From Litoribacillus peritrichatus (lineage in GTDB: Bacteria; Pseudomonadota; Gammaproteobacteria; Pseudomonadales; Litoribrevibacteraceae): 64,000 nt of DNA. Below are positions 36,745-45,371 of the stretch, one piece after another (positions within the stretch are counted from its first letter, which is position 1; the number at the start of each line of letters is the position of its first letter). A model generated the notes under the pieces. That model saw only the letters and a list, made by a program, of their open reading frames with translations. It had not been told where the DNA came from and did no database searches. Location of the stretch: the NCBI RefSeq assembly GCF_039537985.1, contig NZ_BAABBN010000015.1:62001-126000 (forward strand). The letters are read 5' to 3'. The translations under genes and the position numbers were made by a program.

Positions 36745-37398
36745 ATGGATCAGACATTAACCATTGCTCTGTCGAAAGGGCGTATTTTAAAAGACACTCT
36801 ACCTTTGCTAAAAGCAGCAGGTATTGAGCCTGTTGAAGATATTTTTAAGAGCCGGAAACTGATTTTCGAAACGAACGTTCCTGGTGTGAATTTGGTGATT
36901 ATCCGTGCTACGGATGTGCCTTCGTACGTTGAACTGGGTGCGGCTGATCTTGGCGTATCAGGTAAAGACGTTTTGATGGAGCATGGCGGTGACGGCATGT
37001 ATGAATTGGTTGACCTGAATATTGCCCGTTGCAAATTGATGACGGCAGGCAAAGACGGTGTGGAGCCGGAAGGTCGGCTTAAGGTTGCAACCAAGTTTGT
37101 CAATGTCACCAAGCGTTATTACGCAGAGTTGGGTCGTCAGGTGGACATCATCAAACTGTATGGTGCGATGGAGTTAGCGCCTATTATGGGGTTGGCCGAT
37201 CGTATCGTTGATATCGTAGATACAGGCAACACACTTCGAGCCAATGGTTTGCAGCCGCTTGAATCCATTGCTGATATCAGCAGTCGTTTGGTGGCAGGCA
37301 AGTCGGCTTATAAAAATAAGCACCACTTGATTCAGCCCATTATCGAACGCTTGAATAAAGCGATCGAAGAAGCGAAAACGTTGGAAGAAGCAAGTTAG
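36745..37398 (+). CDS. hisG: ATP phosphoribosyltransferase, short form
   Basis: A 217-residue enzyme of the HisG_S type, first in histidine biosynthesis. It begins LTIALSKGRILKDTLPLLKAAGI and contains VELGAADLGVSGKDVLMEHG and DIVDTGNTLRANGLQPLESI (PRPP binding). The short form lacks the C-terminal regulatory domain and needs HisZ for activity and feedback by histidine (known for the family); hisZ is not in the window. It lies 17 bases after murA. Confidence 0.97.
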   Translation: MDQTLTIALSKGRILKDTLPLLKAAGIEPVEDIFKSRKLIFETNVPGVNLVIIRATDVPSYVELGAADLGVSGKDVLMEHGGDGMYELVDLNIARCKLMTAGKDGVEPEGRLKVATKFVNVTKRYYAELGRQVDIIKLYGAMELAPIMGLADRIVDIVDTGNTLRANGLQPLESIADISSRLVAGKSAYKNKHHLIQPIIERLNKAIEEAKTLEEAS

Positions 37399-37475
37399 GT
37401 TTTGGGTGGCAGCGTTTTATGCGTTGCCTGCTCAGAATGGCATACAGTTTTATTCGGAATAATAGAAAGACGCAT

Positions 37476-38777
37476 ATGATCCAGATTAAAAGATTAGCAA
37501 CAAGTGACAATGATTTTGATACTCAACTGACAGAGCTGACTGCGTGGGAAGGTGTTTCAGACGCAGAAGTAAATCAACGAGTGCATGATATTGTGCATGA
37601 TGTTCGCTCCAAAGGGGATCAGGCGTTAATTGAATATTCCAACCGGTTTGACCGCCTGACGCTTTCAGACTCCAGTGAACTGGAAATCCCTAAAGCCGAG
37701 CTGCAAGCGGCTTTGGATGGCTTGCCTGCAAATGAACGAGAAGCACTGGAAACGGCGGCGCAACGCGTCAGAAGTTACCATGAAAAACAGTTGCAGACCT
37801 CTTGGGATTACAAGGAAGCCGATGGCACAGTGTTAGGCCAGAAGATCACACCCATGGACAAAGTGGGGCTGTATGTTCCGGGTGGCAAAGCATCTTACCC
37901 TTCGTCGGTACTGATGAACGCGTTACCCGCCAAAGTAGCGGGCGTTGAAGAACTGATCATGGTGGTGCCGACTCCGGATAATGAAATCAATCCTTTGGTG
38001 TTGGCAGCAGCGGCAGTGACCGGCGTTGATCGGGTGTTTCGCATTGGTGGTGCTCAAGCAGTTGCAGCGCTTGCTTATGGTACAGAGTCGGTGCCTCGTG
38101 TGGATAAGATCGTTGGTCCTGGTAACATTTACGTTGCGACTGCCAAGCGCATGGTCTTCGGTACGGTGGGTATCGACATGATTGCCGGCCCTTCTGAGAT
38201 TTTGGTGGTCTGTGATGGTGAAACAAACCCGGACTGGATTGCGATGGATTTATTCTCGCAAGCCGAGCACGATGAAGATGCCCAATCCATCCTGATTGCA
38301 ACCAGCCAAGAGTATTTGGATCAGGTTCAGGCCTCAATCGAGGCGTTATTGCCGACCATGGAGCGACAAGAAATTATTCGTACTTCGTTGGTTGAGCGAG
38401 GCGCGTTTGTGTTGGTGGACGATTTGGATCAGGCATGTGAGGTGGTCAATAAAATTGCACCGGAACACCTGGAGTTGTCTGTTGAAGATCCGGAAGCACT
38501 ATTACCTAAGATTCGCCATGCCGGTGCTATTTTTATGGGGCGCTACACGGCCGAAGCTTTAGGTGATTACTGTGCTGGCCCGAATCACGTATTACCAACC
38601 TCTGGCACGGCAAGGTTTTCTTCACCTTTGGGTGTTTATGATTTCCAGAAAAAGTCTTCGATCATTCATTTCTCGGCCGACGGTGCTTCAGAAATGGGGA
38701 AAGTCGCCTCTGTGCTGGCACGAGGTGAGAGCTTAACTGCTCACGCACGTTCCGCCGAATACCGAATTAAAGATTAA
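37476..38777 (+). CDS. hisD: Histidinol dehydrogenase
   Basis: A 433-residue zinc enzyme that performs the last two oxidations to histidine. Landmarks are GLYVPGGKASYPSSVLMNALPAKVAGV, KIVGPGNIYVATAKRMVFG, IDMIAGPSEILVV, QAEHDEDAQSILIATS (zinc His), and YCAGPNHVLPTSGTARFSSPLGVYDF. The ATG at 37476 is chosen over an earlier in-frame start at 37419 with a 19-residue leader. In Pseudomonas hisC follows; here the operon ends in a terminator and hisC is not adjacent. Confidence 0.97.
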   Translation: MIQIKRLATSDNDFDTQLTELTAWEGVSDAEVNQRVHDIVHDVRSKGDQALIEYSNRFDRLTLSDSSELEIPKAELQAALDGLPANEREALETAAQRVRSYHEKQLQTSWDYKEADGTVLGQKITPMDKVGLYVPGGKASYPSSVLMNALPAKVAGVEELIMVVPTPDNEINPLVLAAAAVTGVDRVFRIGGAQAVAALAYGTESVPRVDKIVGPGNIYVATAKRMVFGTVGIDMIAGPSEILVVCDGETNPDWIAMDLFSQAEHDEDAQSILIATSQEYLDQVQASIEALLPTMERQEIIRTSLVERGAFVLVDDLDQACEVVNKIAPEHLELSVEDPEALLPKIRHAGAIFMGRYTAEALGDYCAGPNHVLPTSGTARFSSPLGVYDFQKKSSIIHFSADGASEMGKVASVLARGESLTAHARSAEYRIKD

Positions 38778-38805
38778 AGCATGTAAGTTGTTAGCGCAGG
38801 CCATA

Positions 38806-38836
38806 AAAAAACGGCGATCATTGATCGCCGTTTTTT
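38806..38836. terminator. Bidirectional rho-independent terminator
   Basis: CGGCGATC (38812-38819) and GATCGCCG (38823-38830) are flanked by A and T runs (A before, T6 after). It separates hisD from the convergent protease gene and can serve both strands. Confidence 0.9.
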
Positions 38837-38870
38837 ATTGAAAGAAATGTGTTTGAAAGTGGTTAATTAC

Positions 38871-40112
38871 TTACCTTAGATTCGGGTGCTCAGAGGCAAT
38901 GACGGTGCTCTTAAGCGCGTTATTCATTCGCATTAACCTGATCTCTACTTCGTCGTTGGGTCTGACCATGGCCACTTGTCGGCTGGCAGAACGAAAGCTG
39001 GCCACTGCGACACCGCTGATGTGAGTAATGATGTCTCCCGGTAATAGCCCGGCTTCGTGGGCGGGACTGTCTTTGAAGATTTTTGTGATCAAAATACCGT
39101 GGTGATAAGGAATATCGAACCTTGCTGCCAACGCAGGTGTGATATCAATGGTTTCGACGCCCAGCCAGCCTCGGTTAACGCGCCCGTATTCGATTAAGTC
39201 GGACATCACAAGCAAAGCCACTTCTACCGGAATGGCAAAGCCAATGCCTTGGGCTTCGCCGCCTTTGTTGAATACGGCGGTGTTGATTCCGATTAATTCG
39301 CCATTGGCATTAATTAATGCGCCGCCGGAGTTACCGGGGTTAATGGCTGCGTCTGTTTGAATGAAGTTTTCGTAGGTTGTGATTCCCAAATTACTGCGGC
39401 CCAAAGCGCTGACGATGCCGATAGACACCGATTGGTTAAAGCCGAACGGGTTACCAATGGCTAATACAATGTCGCCGACCCGAAGGGTGTAATCGGTTCT
39501 TGGTAAAGGAATTTGCGGCAGGTTATCCAGCTCAACTTTTAATACAGCCAGATCCGTGACCGGATCGGTGCCTATGATTTTGGCCGGGGCCTTATTGCCA
39601 TTGCTGAGAGCAACAGCGATTTCCTGTGCTCCTTTGATGACGTGACGGTTGGTTAAAACGTAGCCATCTTTTCCGATGAGTACGCCCGAACCCAGGCTGT
39701 TTTCCATTTTTTGTTGCTGAGGGAGATTAAAGCGGCCGAGATACTGCTGGAATTTAGGGTCTGACAGCAGTGGGTGTGCAGTGGTAGTGACCGTTCGGCT
39801 GGCATAAATGTTCACGACGGCCGGTGATGAAGCGTCTACGGCATCGGCAAAGGTCGCAGCAACAAACGGGTGAGCGACAGCAGGCTGAGAGTCAGGTGTT
39901 GAATGCGTTGGGTTTGTATTCTTGGCGATGTTGATGGATGTGTCATGAGCTTTGTTGTTCGATACCTCAAGAGAGGGTTTGACTTCAGTTTGTTGGCCCT
40001 TTGAGGCGTTGAACAAATTTGTCAGTGCGTTGGGGTTGGTGTTTTGAAATAACAGAACGCCCATGCCGATGCAGAGCCCAATTAACGCAGGAATTAAAAC
40101 ACGATTCATCAT
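38871..40112 (-). CDS. algW: Periplasmic serine protease, DegS/AlgW family
   Basis: A 413-residue trypsin-like protease with one PDZ domain and an N-terminal membrane anchor (VLIPALIGLCIGMGVLLF). The triad is His157 (TNRHVIKG), Asp187 (DLAVLKV) and Ser262 (NPGNSGGALIN). One PDZ (about 305-400, GLLPGDIITHISGVAVASF) makes it a DegS/AlgW sensor rather than DegP. It cleaves the anti-sigma factor in the envelope-stress route. The linker from about residue 35 to 85 is Asn/Thr/Ser-rich and longer than usual. The position next to the Nif3 gene matches Pseudomonas algW. Confidence 0.93.
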   Translation of the reverse strand: MMNRVLIPALIGLCIGMGVLLFQNTNPNALTNLFNASKGQQTEVKPSLEVSNNKAHDTSINIAKNTNPTHSTPDSQPAVAHPFVAATFADAVDASSPAVVNIYASRTVTTTAHPLLSDPKFQQYLGRFNLPQQQKMENSLGSGVLIGKDGYVLTNRHVIKGAQEIAVALSNGNKAPAKIIGTDPVTDLAVLKVELDNLPQIPLPRTDYTLRVGDIVLAIGNPFGFNQSVSIGIVSALGRSNLGITTYENFIQTDAAINPGNSGGALINANGELIGINTAVFNKGGEAQGIGFAIPVEVALLVMSDLIEYGRVNRGWLGVETIDITPALAARFDIPYHHGILITKIFKDSPAHEAGLLPGDIITHISGVAVASFRSASRQVAMVRPNDEVEIRLMRMNNALKSTVIASEHPNLR

Positions 40113-40308
40113 ATTGGTCGTTGTTCACTCTTCAGTAAGTGCATGATGCTATTCTGCTATTGTATTCATTCTTGGTAACATACGTTAGTAGAGTTTTCAG
40201 TTATGGGTCACTTGAAGGTTATTTTTGGCGTTGAGGGTGACAGAAAGAGAAGCAGCTTTCAGGCTGTTGTTGATGTTTAAATCCCAGGATCAGGAGAGAA
40301 ATACTCAT

Positions 40309-41073
40309 ATGGCGACCATTTCCAGAAATGAATTGATGGCGTATCTGACGAACTTACTTTCGCCACACGAGTTTAAAGATTATTGCGAAAACGGGTTGCA
40401 AGTTGAGGGCAGTGATCGAATATCCACGATCGTTTCCGGGGTGACGGCTTGTCAGGCTTTGTTGGATAAGGCAGTGGAGTTAGGGGCTGATGCGGTGTTG
40501 GTGCATCATGGGTATTTCTGGAAGGGCGAACCTCAAAGTCTGGTCGGAATGAAGGGCAGGCGCATCCGTACTTTGATTAAGAATGACATAAACCTGATCG
40601 GCTACCATTTGCCTTTGGATGCCCACGCGGAGTTTGGCAATAATGCACAATTGGCCAAGTTGTTGGGGGTCGAAATTACGGGCGGCCTTGAGGCGGGTAA
40701 CCCTAATAGTATCGGCTTAGTTGGTCAGCTTGAAACTGCCGTTACACCTGATGAGTTATCTGAACGGCTTGAGAAAGCCCTGAACCGAAAGCCGCTCCAT
40801 ATCAGTGGTGGCCCGTTGCAAATATCCCGTATCGCCTGGTGCACAGGTTCGGCGGATTCTTATATTGGTAAAGCCTTGGCAGCGGAAGCGGATGCCTACA
40901 TTACAGGTGAAATCTCGGAACCGGTGGTGCATACCGCCAGGGAAGAAGGGATTCATTTTTACTCGGCAGGCCATCACGCCACCGAACGGTATGGAGTGAA
41001 GTCTCTGGGAGAACATTTAGCCTCTCATTTCGACCTGGAACACCATTTCGTGGACATCGACAATCCGGTATAG
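40309..41073 (+). CDS. Nif3-like dinuclear metal-centre protein (YbgI type)
   Basis: A 254-residue member of the NIF3/YbgI family, which forms hexameric toroids with a dinuclear metal site. Metal-binding stretches are VLVHHGYFWKGEPQ and HFYSAGHHATERYGVKSLGEHL. SEPVVHTAREEG is also typical. Biochemical function is not settled; a GTP cyclohydrolase-like role has been suggested for some. The ATG at 40309 begins the conserved region (MATISRNELMAYL) and has AGGAGA upstream; the earlier in-frame TTG at 40225 has none. It is divergent from algW, as in Pseudomonas. Confidence 0.92.
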   Translation: MATISRNELMAYLTNLLSPHEFKDYCENGLQVEGSDRISTIVSGVTACQALLDKAVELGADAVLVHHGYFWKGEPQSLVGMKGRRIRTLIKNDINLIGYHLPLDAHAEFGNNAQLAKLLGVEITGGLEAGNPNSIGLVGQLETAVTPDELSERLEKALNRKPLHISGGPLQISRIAWCTGSADSYIGKALAAEADAYITGEISEPVVHTAREEGIHFYSAGHHATERYGVKSLGEHLASHFDLEHHFVDIDNPV

Positions 41074-41156
41074 CGATTTATGAGACATATAATCGAGGAT
41101 TATTAAAGGGTTATGAGAGCACTTCTCAAGAACTATTAAAGCGTAACTTGCATAAT

Positions 41157-41185
41157 AAAAAAACGAGGCCGGGCCTCGTTTTTTT
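41157..41185. terminator. Rho-independent terminator after the Nif3 gene
   Basis: CGAGGC (41164-41169) and GCCTCG (41173-41178) are flanked by a seven-A run and a seven-T run. It serves the Nif3 gene and the convergent zapG gene. Confidence 0.9.
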
Positions 41186-41220
41186 GTTTTAGCGTTTAAC
41201 CAGACGTTTTTAGTTTGGCG

Positions 41221-41703
41221 TTATTCTTTATCCAGGCATGTATCCCGTTTAGTTTGCAGGCCAAAATCTTCTGAAAGTGTTCCGCCGTGATTATTTTTAT
41301 CACTGCTGGAGGCGTAGTCTTTTGGCATTTCATAGCTTATAGGCTCGTCGGCTTTTTCGTCGTCTTCTTTAGGAAGTTGTTTATCGGCGACGGCTTCCGT
41401 TAAAGACAGCTGCTGAACGATTTGTTCGTCCGGGCAAAGTTTTTGGGCGCCCTTGGATAAGTGGTCGTACACTCTTTTGTATTGATGCGTTAAGTCTGCA
41501 ACCAATTCAGCCGTTTCAGTAAAATGGGAGGTGACCTGATCTTGGTATTCGGATTGCTTCTCTTCGTTTTCTTGCAGTTGCTTTTCTAAATCGCGTGTTT
41601 TCTTATCGGAAGGTCGAAGCCAGAGGGTAAGTAACCCGCCAATCAGGGAGCCAACAACGAAAGTGATGCCATAAGACAGCCAATCAATAGCCAAGTTTTC
41701 CAT
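41221..41703 (-). CDS. zapG: Z-ring associated membrane protein ZapG (YhcB/DUF1043)
   Basis: A 160-residue protein with one N-terminal membrane helix (WLSYGITFVVGSLIGGLLTLWL) and a cytoplasmic coiled coil (KKTRDLEKQLQENEEKQSEYQDQVTSHFTETAELVADLTHQYKRVYDHLSKGAQKLCP). HFTETAELVADLTHQYKRVYDHL is the DUF1043 signature. In E. coli YhcB is linked to division and envelope growth, also through genes near degS. It is divergent from zapE across a 238-base gap. Confidence 0.92.
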   Translation of the reverse strand: MENLAIDWLSYGITFVVGSLIGGLLTLWLRPSDKKTRDLEKQLQENEEKQSEYQDQVTSHFTETAELVADLTHQYKRVYDHLSKGAQKLCPDEQIVQQLSLTEAVADKQLPKEDDEKADEPISYEMPKDYASSSDKNNHGGTLSEDFGLQTKRDTCLDKE

Positions 41704-41941
41704 TCAGAATTACCTTATCGCTAAAAAGAGAGAACGTTATTAATAGAATAGTTGAACCAAAGGTTTCATGGTTTTTGTTTTGACGGTTAGCTTGCCAATT
41801 CCCTGAAACGTTGGCAATCATTTTTTTGGGTGATTCTCAGTATTCATCACGACTGGCGGCCATCTAGGTTGAACTATCAGCCTTTGCAAGGTAAAGTGCC
41901 CAACCTCAAATTGACTATGATCTGAACAGTATTGAAGGCTT

Positions 41942-43054
41942 ATGACTCCTTTAGAGCTTTATAAAAAAGATTTAGAACGTGATGACTTTTCTTACGACGC
42001 CGCTCAAGAAATGGCCGTCACGCACTTGCAGCGTTTATATGATGAATTGGTCGCTGAATATGAGTCTGCAAAATCACGCAGCAAAGTGGCTTCTTTTGCC
42101 AAATCTCTAAAGAAGAAAAAGAAGAAAGAACCTTTGAGAGGCATTTACTTCTGGGGTGGTGTGGGCCGAGGCAAAACCTATTTGGTGGATACCTTTTACG
42201 ACGCCTTGCCGTTTGAACGTAAAATTCGGACGCATTTCCACCGTTTTATGCAAAGGGTTCATCAAGAGTTGGTGGACTTAAAAGGACAGAAAAACCCGCT
42301 TGAATTGGTGGCCGACCGAATCGCAAAAGACGGCGTGGTCATTTGTTTTGATGAGTTCTTCGTTTCCGACATCGGCGACGCCATGATTTTGGGCAGCTTG
42401 CTGGGCATGTTGTTTGATCGGGGCGTGACTCTGGTGGCGACCTCCAATATCGTACCGGACGGCCTTTATAAAGATGGCTTACAGCGCGACCGTTTCATGC
42501 CGGCAATTAAACTGTTGAATGAGTTCACTGAAATTGTGAATGTGGATAGTGGCGTGGATTACCGATTAAGAGCGTTGGAGCAAGCAGAGCTGTATCATTC
42601 TCCGTTGGACGCCGAAGCAGAAGTGAGCTTGCAGCGCAGTTTCGATAGCTTGATTCCTGATGCTCAACACATCGAGAAAAATGTCGCGGTTGAAGTATTA
42701 GGGCGTGATATCACTGCCAAAGCGATTTGTGATGATGTCGCTTGGTTTGATTTTAATGCGTTATGTGATGGCCCACGATCACAGAACGATTACATTGAGT
42801 TAGGTCGCCTGTATCACGCCGTTTTGGTCAGTAATGTGCCTGAACTGGGTGTGAAAACCGATGACCTGGCAAGGCGCTTTATTAACATGGTGGATGAATT
42901 TTATGATCGGGGTGTGAAGTTGATCATGTCCGGAGAAAAAGAAATTCAGGACATCTACACCACAGGTAAATTAGAATTTGAATTTCAGCGTACGACCAGC
43001 CGTTTGTTGGAAATGCAGTCGCACGATTATTTAGCGAGAGAACATAAGGCGTAA
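41942..43054 (+). CDS. zapE: Cell division ATPase ZapE
   Basis: A 370-residue AFG1-like ATPase that associates with the Z ring late in division. Walker A is GGVGRGKTYLVD at about residues 72-83. HFHRFMQRVHQEL, CFDEFFVSDIGDAMILGSLLGMLFDRGVTLVATSN (Walker B and sensor 1), and DDLARRFINMVDEFYDRGVKLIMS complete the family pattern. It is followed immediately by a DsbA-like lipoprotein gene, 2 bases later, so the two are likely co-transcribed. Confidence 0.95.
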   Translation: MTPLELYKKDLERDDFSYDAAQEMAVTHLQRLYDELVAEYESAKSRSKVASFAKSLKKKKKKEPLRGIYFWGGVGRGKTYLVDTFYDALPFERKIRTHFHRFMQRVHQELVDLKGQKNPLELVADRIAKDGVVICFDEFFVSDIGDAMILGSLLGMLFDRGVTLVATSNIVPDGLYKDGLQRDRFMPAIKLLNEFTEIVNVDSGVDYRLRALEQAELYHSPLDAEAEVSLQRSFDSLIPDAQHIEKNVAVEVLGRDITAKAICDDVAWFDFNALCDGPRSQNDYIELGRLYHAVLVSNVPELGVKTDDLARRFINMVDEFYDRGVKLIMSGEKEIQDIYTTGKLEFEFQRTTSRLLEMQSHDYLAREHKA

Positions 43055-43056
43055 TC

Positions 43057-43734
43057 ATGAAAAAATTTATCAGTGTTGTTTGGGTTGGCTTGTTAGCGCT
43101 GTTGTTGAGTGCTTGTGGTGAAGAGAAAGCTGAAAACACTTTAGTGGAGGAAAACGTTCAGTTGATGGGCGTGTCTCAACTGAAAGAAGGTGAGCACTAT
43201 TTTAAATATAAGAATATCGTAAAAACCAGCGATACCAATCTTGCGGATGCTGACCTCATTGAATTTTTCAGTTATGCATGCGGACACTGCCAAAGCTTTG
43301 CGCCAGAGTTGCAGGCGTGGCACAACGAAAATCCAAAGAAAGAAGTCGCGTATGTGCCTGTGGTTTGGAATCAGCAAACTGCCGTCTATGCGAGACTTTT
43401 CTATGCGCTGGAGCAACAGCCGGGCTTTGATAAAAATCACCACGACTTATTCGTATTCTTTAAAGGCCTGGGTGGTGAAAAAAATCTGGCTGAACAGCTG
43501 GATAAAATTTATGCGTTTCTTGATGGCAACGGAGTGGATACTGAAAAACTGAAAGCCACGCTGGAAAGCAAAGAGCTGGAAGAGAAACTGAAGTATTCTG
43601 TCGAGTTGGCTAAAAACTATGAGATTCGTGGTACACCAACATTGGTTGTGGCTGGCTCTATGGTCGTCAATGATAAAGCGTTAAAAAGCCACGATGACTT
43701 CTGGCGCTATGTGGATGAGTTGTTAACGCTGTAA
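43057..43734 (+). CDS. Lipoprotein DsbA-family thiol-disulfide oxidoreductase
   Basis: A 225-residue envelope oxidoreductase. The lipobox LLLSAC puts the lipidated cysteine at about residue 20; Glu-Glu in the next positions gives no Asp+2 signal, so outer-membrane placement is possible. The active site is CGHC at about residues 75-78 (FFSYACGHCQSF) and the cis-Pro is in IRGTPTLVVAG. DsbA is normally soluble, so the lipid anchor is notable, although lipoprotein DsbA homologues are known in other bacteria. It begins 2 bases after zapE. Confidence 0.88.
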   Translation: MKKFISVVWVGLLALLLSACGEEKAENTLVEENVQLMGVSQLKEGEHYFKYKNIVKTSDTNLADADLIEFFSYACGHCQSFAPELQAWHNENPKKEVAYVPVVWNQQTAVYARLFYALEQQPGFDKNHHDLFVFFKGLGGEKNLAEQLDKIYAFLDGNGVDTEKLKATLESKELEEKLKYSVELAKNYEIRGTPTLVVAGSMVVNDKALKSHDDFWRYVDELLTL

Positions 43735-43768
43735 TCGTTGTTCGTTCAATATAAAAATATGCAGTACT

Positions 43769-43804
43769 AAAAAGGCTCTACTAATCACTTAGTAGAGCCT
43801 TTTT
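43769..43804. terminator. Bidirectional rho-independent terminator
   Basis: AAAAAGGCTCTACTAA and TTAGTAGAGCCTTTTT pair around TCAC. It lies between the DsbA-like gene and the convergent thiolase gene. Confidence 0.92.
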
Positions 43805-43833
43805 ATTGGTCTTGAATCCGACTGGCCGAATGA

Positions 43834-45018
43834 CTAGATCAGTTCAATCGCCATTGCTGTCGCTTCACCACCGCCGATGCAAAGTGCAGCAACACCTTTG
43901 CTCTTGCCGTAGCGTTGCAGCGCGTACATCAAAGTTACTAATAAACGAGAACCCGTAGAACCGACAGGGTGGCCCTGAGCACAAGCTCCGCCGTGTACGT
44001 TAACTTTTTCCGGGTCCAGGCCAAGCTCTTTAATTGGCATCATCGCAACCATCGCAAAGGCTTCGTTGATTTCGAACAGGTCAACGTCTTCTTTTGACCA
44101 TTCCGCTTTCTCAAGTACTTTCTCAATTGCGCCAACAGGAGCTAATGTGAACTCCGAAGGATGCTGTGATTGAGTCGAGTGCGCAATGATACGAGCCATC
44201 GGCTTCAGGCCGCGCTTTTCAGCTTCTGATTCGCTCATCAGGACTAGGGCGGAAGCGCCGTCTGAGATAGAAGACGCGTTCGCCGCTGTGATGGTGCCGT
44301 CTTTGGCAAACGCCGGACGTAGCGTAGGAATCTTGTCAATGTTGGCGTTATGTGGCTGCTCATCATCAGCAACAACTGTTTCTCCGCGACGAGACTTAAC
44401 GGTTACCGGAACGATTTCATCTTTAATCAGACCTTCATCAATCGCTTTTTTGGCGCGTTCAAGTGAAGAGATCGCGTAAGCGTCCATTTCTTCACGGCTG
44501 TAACCTTTATCGTCGGCAGTGCCTTGCGCGAACTGGCCCATTAGCTTACCGGTTTCTGCATCTTCAAGTCCGTCCAGGAACATGTGGTCTTTCAACTGAT
44601 CGCCGTGACCCAAACGATAACCTGTACGCGCTTTTTCCATGATGTATGGCGCGTTAGACATGCTTTCCATGCCGCCGGCGATTACTACGTCGTTGGTACC
44701 TGCTTTAATGGAATCGTGCGCCATCATGGCTGCTTTCATGCCTGAACCACACAGTTTGTTGATGGTAACAGCGCCTGTATTGTCAGAAAGACCGGCTTTA
44801 CGCATTGCCTGGCGAGCAGGACCTTGCTTCAGGCCTGCAGGTAGCACGTTACCCATGATCACTTCTTGCACGTCTGATGCATCAACACCGGCGCGTTTAA
44901 CGGCTTCTTCAATCGCGATGGCGCCTAGCTCTGTTGCAGGCAATGCGCTTAAAGCCCCCTGAAGACCACCCATAGGTGTACGAGCACCACTTACAATAAC
45001 AACTGCGTCTTTAGACAT
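43834..45018 (-). CDS. Acetyl-CoA C-acetyltransferase (thiolase)
   Basis: A 394-residue thiolase. Catalytic cysteines lie in TINKLCGSGMKAAM (Cys90) and AALCIGGGEATAMAI; the histidine motifs are NEAFAMVAM and GGACAQGHPVGSTGSR. Length and the CGSGMKA nucleophile context favour the acetoacetyl-CoA (AtoB/PhaA) type over FadA, but the direction, biosynthetic or degradative, cannot be told. It is divergent from the lipase gene, with a 353-base control region between, and could act on the fatty-acid products of lipid hydrolysis (inference). Confidence 0.94.
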   Translation of the reverse strand: MSKDAVVIVSGARTPMGGLQGALSALPATELGAIAIEEAVKRAGVDASDVQEVIMGNVLPAGLKQGPARQAMRKAGLSDNTGAVTINKLCGSGMKAAMMAHDSIKAGTNDVVIAGGMESMSNAPYIMEKARTGYRLGHGDQLKDHMFLDGLEDAETGKLMGQFAQGTADDKGYSREEMDAYAISSLERAKKAIDEGLIKDEIVPVTVKSRRGETVVADDEQPHNANIDKIPTLRPAFAKDGTITAANASSISDGASALVLMSESEAEKRGLKPMARIIAHSTQSQHPSEFTLAPVGAIEKVLEKAEWSKEDVDLFEINEAFAMVAMMPIKELGLDPEKVNVHGGACAQGHPVGSTGSRLLVTLMYALQRYGKSKGVAALCIGGGEATAMAIELI

Positions 45019-45246
45019 TCCAATCTCCTAATAAGATAGGTTGGTTTTAAGAGCGGCTAATCAGGCCGAAAACTCGCCAAAACAATTTAGCACGCCAGTA
45101 TTGGCGGGGGATTATACGACAGAAGGAGGGGCAATCCTATTGCGTGGACTTGAACAATGCTGATTCCTTACTATCTTGTAACAGAATGTTAACTTCTATG
45201 CGGTTCCTGTTGCGAAATTGCAGTGATCTCACAGAAAAGAAGGTTA

Positions 45247-45264
45247 ATCATCCTTTAGGGTGAT
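45247..45264. promoter_or_regulatory. Imperfect inverted repeat upstream of the lipase promoter
   Basis: ATCATCC and GGGTGAT, 6 of 7 complementary, are separated by TTTA. The arms contain GGATGA (reverse strand) and GGGTGA, similar to the GGA(T/G)GA core of MalT boxes. The place just upstream of a -35 position suits an activator. Function is inferred. Confidence 0.4.
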
Positions 45265-45266
45265 CT

Positions 45267-45290
45267 TATAGCGGGAACTAGTTCGCTATA
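45267..45290. promoter_or_regulatory. Near-perfect 24-base palindrome before the lipase gene
   Basis: TATAGC and GCTATA arms flank an inner GAACTAGTTC; one extra G breaks perfect symmetry. A TATATT at 45287-45292 could be the -10 box, with no good -35, which suits an activated or repressed promoter. The rest of the 45019-45371 gap shows nothing else I can support. Confidence 0.45.
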
Positions 45291-45371
45291 TTGTGATGTT
45301 ATGTGCGTAGTGGTTTGAATAGCCACCGCTTTCCAATAAAGATAAACATAAAAAGTCAGACAAGGTTGCAT

